Source of the DNA: Hymenopus coronatus | Taxonomy: Eukaryota; Arthropoda; Insecta; Mantodea; Hymenopodidae | Reading direction: 5' to 3' | Length of the DNA stretch: 64,000 bases | NCBI GenBank assembly: GCA_030762935.1 | Contig: CM060883.1 | Coordinates: 97,600,001 to 97,664,000, forward strand | In this document: positions 55,491-64,000 of the stretch, piece by piece | Position numbering within the stretch: the first letter of the stretch is position 1 | Layout of the letters: the number at the start of each line of letters is the position of its first letter | Notes under the pieces: generated by a model | Told to the model about the DNA's origin: nothing | Database searches by the model: none | What the model saw: the letters and a program-made list of their open reading frames with translations, nothing else | Program-made: the position numbers and the translations under genes

Positions 55491-55902
55491 TTATTATATT
55501 CAATATTATCATTTGTCCTAAATTTAAAAAATTACCCGAAATCTCGATTAACTTAGTCTTTCAAATTTGTAATTATTTCAGACAACCCCACAGAGTGCTA
55601 AAAAGGAATTTTGCAAAAAATTTAGTTAGAACATAAAGAGCATTAAGTAATAATTGATTCTAATTTTAGATTTGTTAGTAAATTATTTCAGAAAGCATAG
55701 ACTGTACTCTCCTGTGGTGCACATATTAATATTAATATACCTATCTTGTCCATCTAGCTCAAATATATCACAAATACTGATAGAAATGTTTACTTAACAT
55801 CTTGAATATAGTTTACTGAAGTGGAATACAGGTACCTAATTTCACAATTAAAACTTAGTTGAGTCGATTTTGTAACACTACATCACTTACTTTTTTATTT
55901 CA

Positions 55903-55944
55903 GAAAACATGTTTCAGAAGCCATGTGCTTCCATTGTCAATTCC
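55903..55944 (-). ncRNA. Hammerhead-like motif, inverted copy at 5' side of PLE
   Basis: Reverse complement of 57424-57466 with one stem I change. It is followed on the minus strand by the common tail (plus strand GAGTCGATTTTGTAACACTA). Confidence 0.42.
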
Positions 55945-57423
55945 TTTGGTCGACTGCCGGCATTGCTTGCCTTCCAAAAATACACAAGCCGGGAAATGCA
56001 ATGAGACCAATTATAAACAATATAAGTGCACCTACATATAATCTAGCAAAATGGTTAACAAACAGATTCCCTTCCTTCCCTAAATTTGATACAGCAAGTA
56101 TAAAAAACTCTCTAGATCTGATCGATAAAATTAAAGACATAAAATTGGAAAAAACCGATATGTTAGTTTCCTTTGATGTTACTGCTCTATTTCCAAGCAT
56201 ACCTACAGAAAGCATACAATCCCACATCAAAAACTGGTTACTTGCAATAGGAAAAACAACAGAAGAAGTGCGAGAATACATCATATTAACGAATCTGTGC
56301 ATAAATCAAAATTTTTTCACATTTAACGGGAAATATTACAAACATCTGGTTTAGCTATGGGCAGCCCGCTGTCACTAATATTAGCAGATCTCTTCATGAG
56401 CACTATGGAAACTAGGATTAATAACACATTCCCCTGGATGTTCAAAATATGGTACCGCTATGTAGACGACATCTTTGCAATAGTCCCAGAAAGACACCTA
56501 GAACATGCACTAAAACTCCTAAATATGCAAAAAAAGTCTATAAAGTTCACAATGGAGAAGGAATGTGATGGACAACTACCATTCCTCGACCTAAAAATCA
56601 TCAAAACTAATAATCACCTTACATTTGGCATCTACAGAAAACCTACCCACACCAACAGCTATATAAAACAAAAGAGTTACAATCCCATTCCCCATCAGCA
56701 TGCTTTACTCAACAGCCTTACACACAGATTGGTAAATGTACCAATGGGCAAAACAGAATACCAATGTGAACTTACTAAAATATTGGACATAGCTACAGAG
56801 AATGGATTTCGGGCAGAACTGGTGTACAAAAAAGTTAATAAAGCCAAAAATAGAAAGAAAATTAAAGAAGTCAGCACACTCACTCAAAACCAGAAAGAAA
56901 ACAAGATCCACAAGAAGTTTACATACCACCCTACAACTTTCTACAAATTCCAGAGGATCTTCAAACGACATAACATCATTCTAGCCCCTAAAAACAATTA
57001 CTCTATAAAAAACATTTTAAATTCTAAATTAAAAGATGATATCCCACAAGAAAACAAACCAGGAATATATCAGTTCAGCTGTAATGACTGTGAAAAAATC
57101 TACATCGGCCAAACAAAAAGAAATATAAAAACCAGGGCAAAAGAACACCACAGAAATATTAAACTCAAACAAGAAGAAAAATCTGCAGTAGCTTGGCATT
57201 TTTGGAAAGAGAAACACACTATAAATAGAAGCCCAAAAATCCTCAAAAACATCACAAGGAAGACAGAATTAAAAGTTTGGGAAAACATATATATTTGGAA
57301 AAACAAGAACCGGGTTTTCAATTTTGAAATCCCGCCAGGCGATCTACTCATCCAGAAGTTCATCAAGCCACCACCAGGGACAGAGACAACCACCACAGCA
57401 AGCAATGCCAGCAGTCGACCAAA

Positions 57424-57466
57424 GGAATTGACAATGGAAGCACATGGCTTCTGAAACATGTTTTCC
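57424..57466 (+). ncRNA. Hammerhead-like motif at PLE 3' end (variant core)
   Basis: Stem I GGAA/UUCC, core UUGACAA, extra U, stem II GGAAGC/GGCUUC, GAA, palindromic stem III ACAUGU, U at cleavage position. Core positions 3 and 8 are changed. It overlaps the protein's last codons. Confidence 0.42.
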
Positions 57467-58929
57467 GAATTCTCTCTGTAAATGTCTGTAAAATTCCTTC
57501 AAATTTCCAAAATATTGGACTAAGTGACTTGTGCCTGAAGAGCAAAAGGTACTTTAAAGAAGATAGGTAGACCACTGCATTATAAAACAAAAGAGTTTAT
57601 TCTTTATGATAAATGTATTACAGCATCTTTTGCAGTTTTTATTTCCCTGACACTTTTGTAACATTGCAAACATATGGTTCAGTACACCGATAAAAAATGT
57701 TGCATTACTTTGCAGCTACATTTGAAGCTGGACGCAACCCATGATTAATTGCTAAAATTGAAAACTTTTAACAGATAATATATCACTATTTTTAAGAAAA
57801 TTGGTTTAATTAAATTTACTCGTATCCAAATTAATTACTGTTGTATCCTCCAGGCTCATTATCACTTGCATGGTGGTCTCTGGACTTCTCTCTATTTTCC
57901 ACTTTTTTTAACGTGAGAACATGAATGAAACTTCAATGGAATGACACTTTTATTGCAAAGTGACAATAAATCCTTATATTTCAAGTCTGATATAGAAAGG
58001 GAGAATAGGCACTCTTCGTCCAAGCACATTTATTTGTGAATAGCTCCTAAAATGCTCTTAACTGTATTTCAGAATTCCAGGACTCTCTTTTTCATTTCTT
58101 AAGCATTTTATTTTCAACCGGTTTATTCTCTTCTCTCCCCTGTTCTTAAGTTTTGTTGCACAGAATTGCTCTAGACAGACCTGTTCATCAATATAGTCAT
58201 GAAAACTCGCCTCTTTCACATTATAAGGTGCAGCATTCCTCCTCCTTTTTTTTTTTTTTTTTTTTAATGGGCAGTCATGCATAGTGTAAATAGATACAAA
58301 TTTATTCCGATTCTCAATGACACTCTGCATACTGATCAGACTTGAGGAAGTTTGTTCAATCACATTAATGTTAGTGGTGTTAACAAATATAACAAAAGAA
58401 CAGCAACATTTTGGTTTTGGTTTTGCCCACCAAAAAAAGAGACACTTCCTGTACTGTTTGTGGCAGACTGGTAAGAAAGAAGTAACGACAAGTTCCAACT
58501 TGAACACTTCCCCTTTACCATTTAATTGATGCCAGGTGTAACAGTGTGTATTATTTGTGGGATTCTCTCATACTCTGTTAAGTTGTAGGCACAAAGTTTA
58601 CTACTATAGTACATCGGAGCAGCTTCATGACTTGGGATCTGCAACACACATTGGTCAAAAGTTGCTGTCACAAACGTTTCTTCTGTGGAAGTCCTTGTTT
58701 TGTCATTTGTCATTTGCTTTGCTTTGGTTGGCTTCTTGTTCCCTTTGCTTGTGATTTAGATATTTGGCTCCAGTTCTTTCTTTTCTTCCCCTTGAGCAGC
58801 ATCATAACTGGTCTCTTGTCTTCTTGCTTTCCTATTCTATTGAGGTCATATAATAAGTATAACTATGCAAAACTCCAACTACAACTAGGAATCAAACCTT
58901 TGGCCTCTGCATTTATAAGTCTAAATGCT
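57467..58929. other. Unassigned AT-rich sequence
   Basis: No gene or element recognised. A poly(T) tract lies at about 58246-58265. The minus-strand open stretch 58058-58507 is longer than others but contains a poly-lysine/arginine run created by that tract, and no domain. Confidence 0.4.
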
Positions 58930-59080
58930 ATATACTAGCACAGAAAGGCATCGCTCCACGATAAAATATTACCTTTGGATTGCCTCCACAGTAGATTGAT
59001 CAGCGAGTCGGGTTTGATTCCCAGCTGGAGATGTTATTTTTTTGTCTAGTTGGAACTATTCAATTCCCTCCATAGGGTCT
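58930..59080 (+). mobile_element. Possible tRNA-derived SINE fragment
   Basis: Contains a B-box-like GGGTTTGATTCCC (59009-59021) after AGTAGATTGATCAGCGAGTC, and then CCAGCTGGAGATG. No clear A box, tail or target duplication. Confidence 0.35.
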
Positions 59081-60227
59081 GGAAGACGAAAAAATCCTAT
59101 TGCAATTTAAACTTAATTTCAAATAATCGTAAAAAGACAGTAATATTTCAGTCAAAGCCCTGATATGACCATAACAGTTAAAGAGGTTAAGGAAATGGAT
59201 AAACAAACAAAAATTGCCTCCAGATTGTATTGTGTCAGAATTGTGTGCATTAGTAGAAGCTTTATGGTCAGATTTATCCTCTGGTGTATGTACAATTGCT
59301 GCTCTCAAACAATCATTTGTTTCAGAAGTTTGTACCAAGTAATCAGCATCACTGTTGTTATTCTAATCAAAGCAAATAAATATATTTAGTTATAGGGGGA
59401 GTAAAATAACAGCTTAAATATTGATAGTAACATATACTTAGATGCAAATTATGACTGCCACATTCAAGTTTAAAACACAAAAACTTAAATATTGATAATA
59501 TCAGACTTATATGAAAATTATGATCGTCAGATGCTGTAGTCTCTGTAATCATAATCTCAGCATTCTTTAAAGTAAAATAGCTTTTTCCTTCATCACTTAT
59601 GTCAGTTTCAACAGATACCTGAAGCACACATTGAATTGCCTGAAAAGTTCAGAGAGCAATAAGTTCATCCAATTACTCAGGTCATTTAAGAAGTGATTAT
59701 TCAAAGTACTGCTGGATTTGTTTACAATTTGTAACTTACCAATATGCTGAAAGCCTCTTCCTCATTTGTATTATGTTTAGTACTATGTAACATAAGTTGG
59801 CCTTGGGTTTCATTTCTGCACAGCATTTTGTAGCACATAAAGCTTCACTTCCGTTGTGAGAAATAACTCTTCCTAAATTGAAATAAAAACTTGCTGCAAT
59901 GTGACATTGGCTTTAAGCATTATTGGAACGCATGACAGCGACCTTCACACTTCTCTCTGATCAATAGAGTGATTTTATTCAACTCCCATTCAAGGTCTAA
60001 TTCCTGTGCATAGATGCTGACGATCATAAAGAATGTGTTGTTGCAATTGTTTTCAACTCAGGTATTCTCATAATGCAATTATAGCTGTTTTAAGTGTCAC
60101 TGTTTTCCCTTTACAACCATTGTGTCGTGCACGACCTTGGATGACTTTTGCCCTCCACTCCAGTTCTTCAATTCACAACACGTGTACTGATCTGTGCAGT
60201 AAGGCATGTAGGGGCTTGATGCTACTA
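59081..60227. other. Unassigned AT-rich sequence
   Basis: No coding match, tandem repeat or transposon end recognised. Confidence 0.4.
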
Positions 60228-60839
60228 GAGAAAACATTAGCAGAAATGGTCTTTTACTTGTTTCCTTGTAAGTAGAAGGGGAATAAGGGAATACACTAGG
60301 CTAAAGTGATAGTCAAATCTTTTAAAAGCTGGTTGCCATGTGATTGAAGTGCCTTTGTTTGTATGGCCAGGAGTTGAGAAAGTCCTGTATGAGAAAAGTT
60401 TAAGTACTTTAAAGCTGAAACCACTAACAAGGAATATCTCAAAAATGTCAACTCCATTGAAAAAAATGTTTATAACATAAATTGTATGTTTTAAGGAGCT
60501 CTACAAGTTTTGTATAGTAAGTTTTTGTCCATCTCTTATGGTTTTTCAGTTATGCAAAATTCCTCAAAATTCATCTAGAATTAAGATTCTTCAGAATTTA
60601 TTCCCAGAAAACTCAAGATATACATTTTGTTTGTCATGTAAATATGTTTAATGTACAATATTTTAATCAAAATCATTAGAGCCATTTATGAGAAAAAAAA
60701 AGTCGAAAAGTTTTCCATGTAAAGGGTAGTTGGGAGTGGAGGGATTTTCTTGAAAATCTTCATGTCACATCCTGTTAATTACCAAACTTAAATACCAAGT
60801 TTGGTAATTAACAGTCTTTTCATTTTTGAGCTATGTTGT

Positions 60840-60877
<38 letters not shown>

Positions 60878-61092
60878 GCATGCACACGCGTGCGCTCACA
60901 CACACACATGTACATGTATGCGCTCACACACACACACACACGTACACACCTTTTTCTAAAAATGCTTTTTTTTTTTTGTATTCAGGTGGATCCATAACAT
61001 GTATTTCCGGTGAAATCTCAGTATCAAATTTTTGAGTGCAAAACAATACCTTCACTATATATTGTGTACATAGAACATGTAGAGAAAGTAAA
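60228..61092 (-). repeat. Dispersed repeat family A copy
   Basis: Minus orientation, lacking the last ~90 bp at the CAGATTTTT end. It begins at AACATTAGCAGAAATGGTCT and ends at the palindromic terminus (TGTACATAGAACATGTAGAG, AAAGTAAAAA). Contains two CA-rich tracts (60841-60873; 60897-60945). Confidence 0.82.
60841..60945 (+). repeat. (CA)n-rich microsatellite inside family A
   Basis: A perfect CA run at 60841-60873 followed by interrupted CA/TGTA stretches. It occupies the same element-internal site as the other family A microsatellites. Confidence 0.93.
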
Positions 61093-61901
61093 AACAGAGA
61101 AATCCCAAAGTTATTATATGTAGATGATTTGGTGATAGGGTGTATATCTATTAGGGGTTTACTGACAGCTTTAAAGGGATTGCAAAATTTGTAAACTATG
61201 GGGGTTGAAGATATACTACTCCAGGATTATGTGATCAAAAAGGGTATAAATTGAAAAAGAAAGAAAAATGGAGTATGAAAGAACAGGAGATAGCCACAAT
61301 GAGGAAAATTGAGTATTAAGTATAGTAATGGAAGATGGCATGACCAAAAGAACACAATATTAACAAAGGGTAAGCTTGCCATGAAAGGGTGAAGAGCATA
61401 TTTATATAAAATACCAGGAATGTAATTCAAGTGGTTAGAGAAAATTTATAAGGCAATAGTGAAGACCAAAATGTTAATATGGGATAGAGGTTTGGAGTTA
61501 TGATGAAGGATGGTTAGAAGCGGATTCAGTACATAGAAGCTTTTGTCTGTTAATTATGGGTTTACCAGTTAAATCATCAAAGGTGGAGCTGGGTAGAAGA
61601 GAAAATAAAGGTCTAATAATTGAAAGAGTGATAAAGTTTTGAAAAGGGATTAGATCATTGGAAAATACAAAATATTTACAAAATATTATAAAACAGTTAT
61701 GATTAGGCAGGAGAAGCAATAAGAGGTGATAAATGGATTTTATCATTAAAAGGCTTGTAGAAAATATTGGTATGGGAAATTTATGGAGGGGGAGAGAATC
61801 GGTAGAGAGAGGATTTGGGAAAAAGATCAAAGAATAGAAAATATCAATGTACCAGATATTTTTAGCAGTATTAGAGGTAAGAAAAACTTAGTACTATACA
61901 A
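61093..61901 (+). pseudogene. LINE reverse transcriptase remnant (left part)
   Basis: Begins with IPKLLYVDDLVIGCISIRGL, the RT catalytic box YVDD. Through several stops it continues with MGLPVKSSKVELGRR, a pattern like the C-terminal 'GVEVWGWxExxxIExVQxxYLKWxLGLxxxTPxxxVxxExGR' of a LINE family frequent in insects. The 5' portion is missing. The remnant is split by the inverted-repeat element at 61902-63017. Confidence 0.6.
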
Positions 61902-63017
61902 CTGAGTTAGAATAACACCAAATAATTTTAAGGTGAGATTCAGGGGTTATAATTGAGTATTTTCTTAAGGGGAATGTATGTCTGTAAATGTCTAGAGGGC
62001 ATTAACATTTTTTAAACACTGCATCGCGTTAGATGAAATTTTGTCATACAGATCTTTGTTCCTCTTTTGGGATTGAAATATCGCTTATGTTTTGTTATCT
62101 TTACCTTTTGGAATGTCACTTTTATTTTGTTTTTTAATGTTGTTTATATCACCATTAACCTAAAATCTGCATTTTGTTACTTAAATGGTAAGGGATTCCA
62201 TTGCATTTTGTAGTTGTGGTTATAAGATGTCAAGCATCGGCATATCTGGAGTGCTTATTGTAAATTAGCAGGGTAACGTACTATAATTGCTGGATCAGTA
62301 GAAAAGCACCAATATCATTGCCAGCACATTCACCAGATTTAACTCCTGATGACATGTTCAGACTCTGGTTAATAAGTGAAGAGGAGCATCTGATGCTATT
62401 CGTGACATGCCAGGCAACTTCTCAGTCATCACTATGACACTATCATGCCCTGAAGTCCAAGGTTGGCATTTTAAACTCTTTTAGAAACATTTACGCACTT
62501 GTGCAATCCTTGTTTTGTTCTTATTTTGTTCTTATTTTAACTATCTTTGAAGCCTTTTAAAAATACACACACACACGTATATCATTGTATCATTTAACAC
62601 TGTTTTAACTTTTTTGACGTAATTTGTATAAAAGCGGAGAATATTAAACTACAAATTTACATGTGTTATTGACAATAACATATTGTAGATTGATTAAAAG
62701 GTTTGACCTATTTCAGAGCACATGAATTTAGTTTCATATGTATAATTAAATGAAGATTTCAAGAGAGTTTTGTATTGTGTATTGTTTAAGATTTTAAGAA
62801 ACCAGCTTATCTTGTTTCAGAACTCTCATAATGCCTTATAGTAAAAATGTATAGCAACCTTTTGATGGAATTTCATCTAACCTGATGCAGTGTTTCAAAA
62901 CCTTTCATGCCCTCTAGCTCAATAACCAGACATTTACAACATACATTCCTGGTAAGAAAATACTTAATCATAACCCCTGAATCTCAACTTAAATTATTTG
63001 GTGTTATTCTGACTCAT
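61902..63017. mobile_element. Inverted-repeat DNA transposon remnant (Tc1-like core)
   Basis: Arms 61902-62044 and 62865-63017 are imperfect reverse complements (shared blocks include AGAATAACACCAAATAATTT, GAGATTCAGGGGTTAT and GTTAGATGAAATT). The middle (about 62285-62510) reads like the last part of a Tc1-like transposase: LPAHSPDLTPDDMFRLW, with the SPDL(N/T)P motif. The rest of the transposase is not recognisable. Element length is about 1.1 kb. Confidence 0.65.
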
Positions 63018-63024
63018 TCTGTAC

Positions 63025-63400
63025 AAGGAAATTAAAAAATGCCAGGGGAGGGGAAAATATATTGAAGTTTGCAATAAATTAAATAGGGAGAGGTGGGCAT
63101 GGTTTAGATATGGGGAGTTAAATTAAGTGGTATGAAAGCTGAAATGCCCCACAGAACTGACTATTATGTGGAGGAATAGAAATGACCAGACAAAATTATG
63201 GAAGGACCAATGGGTACCAGTTACTATTAATACCAAGAGATGTAATTAAAATAAGAATTATGAAATGTAGAAGAAATTAGAAAGTTAGGTCAATTATTGT
63301 GAAAGACCTTGAATTATTGTTAAGTATCTAAGAAAAATATAAAAGAGGATTTTTGAAATTGTAAATTCAAAATCTAGTTAAGGATACCTATCTACAAAAT
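63025..63400 (+). pseudogene. LINE remnant (right part)
   Basis: Degraded codons such as WAWFRYGELN and GMKAEMPHRTDYYVEE resemble the zinc-knuckle-like C-terminal 'RFRxGNExxxNRYW' region of the LINE family to the left. Weak, but consistent with the LINE being split by the transposon. Confidence 0.35.
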
Positions 63401-63872
63401 TGATATATTTAAAGAAAAGTGAGTATAAGAAGTAGGTGGGTAGTTAACCTGCTGTAGAACAGATTTATATTTGCACCAGAGGCGACTCAATTGTACCTAT
63501 GTTGTTTTATTAGAAAGGAAAATGTGATTTATATATATAAAATAGGGATAAGTTGTTTAGAGATTGCATTTTATGTACCATTGAAGTTATTTTGAAGTGA
63601 AATAAATAAATTCAAATAGCAATAAAAAATTTGCAACTATGATGAATGTAATTGTTGAAAAGCCACCATATATGTTCTGGTTTGCCACATACTACATTAT
63701 ATGTAGACATCAAGTTTGGTTATAAGACATATTTTATTGGTGTGACTAATGAAACTTTAAAATATGAATCCCTCAGTCCTTTTCCTTATCTCCTGTATAG
63801 GTATTGTGATATACGAAAAATTCCAGAAATAATTTTGTAATATAGATGACAACCAACAGCAAGAAAGAAAAA
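63401..63872. other. Unassigned AT-rich sequence
   Basis: No feature recognised. Confidence 0.4.
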
Positions 63873-64000
63873 AAAAAACATTTGATGTGTTCCATTCACA
63901 TGACTTTCTCTGTATCACTGTAATAAGCTTATTTTTCTATCTACTTAATGATAATCGGGATAAACATTAGCATAAATTGTCTTAATTACTTGCTTCCTTG
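63873..64000 (-). repeat. Dispersed repeat family A copy (cut by window end)
   Basis: Starts with ACATTTGATGTGTTCCATTC and ACATGACTTTCTCTGTATCA, then GATAAACATTAGCATAAATT: the non-palindromic end of the family, minus orientation. Confidence 0.82.

Larger units (their letters stand above)
55862..57466 (+). pseudogene. Penelope-like element with inverted own 3' end at its 5' side, one frameshift
   Basis: Coding from about 55965 (ACLPKIHKPGNAMRPIINNI) through MLVSFDVTALFPSIP (catalytic Asp) and NFFTFNGKYYK. A single-base loss near 56344 shifts the frame. The rest then reads SGLAMGSPLSLILADLFMS, WYRYVDDIFAIVP, GIYRKPTHTNSYIKQ, NIILAPKNNYSIKN, GIYQFSCNDCEKIYIGQTKR, SAVAWHFW and FNFEIPPG, ending with TGA at 57452-57454. 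The start of the element (55903-55965) is the reverse complement of its own 3' end (57399-57466), and the common tail appears inverted at 55862-55893. The N-terminal third of the protein is missing. Confidence 0.9.

Noticed and set aside
58058..58507. 149-codon minus-strand open frame
   Set aside because: Contains a poly-basic run from a poly(T) tract, no recognisable domain, no splice or homology support.
35690..64000. Further exons of the NT5DC2/3-like gene
   Set aside because: I looked for the family's C-terminal blocks after the HAD motif IV exon and found nothing convincing; they are probably outside the window.

Overview
The window is non-coding-rich, AT-rich nuclear DNA from an animal, most likely an arthropod and probably an insect. 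The evidence is a split host gene with GT/AG introns, DD34D mariner transposons, Penelope-like elements (PLEs), several non-LTR retrotransposons, tRNA-derived SINEs and long satellite arrays. The insect assignment is an inference from the mix of repeats; no species is claimed.

Host gene: three exons on the + strand (1065-1222, 13287-13473, 35549-35689) join in phase. They encode an internal part of a HAD-superfamily 5'-nucleotidase-domain protein of the NT5DC2/NT5DC3 type. The gene continues upstream of the window, and I recognise no later exon in it. Intron 1 (12.1 kb) carries mariner, PLE, LINE and SINE debris, and ends in four tandem copies of the intron/exon junction of exon 2. Intron 2 (22.1 kb) holds an approximately 2 kb minisatellite (91-bp unit) and an approximately 15.5 kb satellite (about 65-bp unit). 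The satellite contains an almost perfect 5243-bp tandem duplication.

35.7-64 kb, probably a third intron, is a graveyard of transposons dominated by PLEs of at least five families. The best preserved are two 834-codon open reading frames with reverse transcriptase and GIY-YIG endonuclease. They lie head to head as a 5.6 kb inverted repeat flanked by a 14-bp target-site duplication. A second head-to-head PLE pair is broken by a LINE, which is itself broken by a 198-bp fold-back element. SINEs, truncated PLEs, a LINE remnant and an inverted-repeat DNA transposon remnant fill the rest. An unclassified dispersed repeat of about 0.85 kb ('family A') recurs roughly a dozen times and carries the window's long (GT)n tracts.

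Most interesting signal: the 3' ends of all the PLE families fold into the same hammerhead-ribozyme-like architecture. This is a short stem I, a YUGANRA core, stem II, GAAA, a tiny stem III and a GUH cleavage triplet. Most are followed by a common tail resembling TAAGTGATGTGTGTG then TTACAAAAATCGACTCAA. The cassette also occurs alone (about 110 bp with its own target duplication), in a 198-bp hairpin, and downstream of a tRNA-like SINE head.
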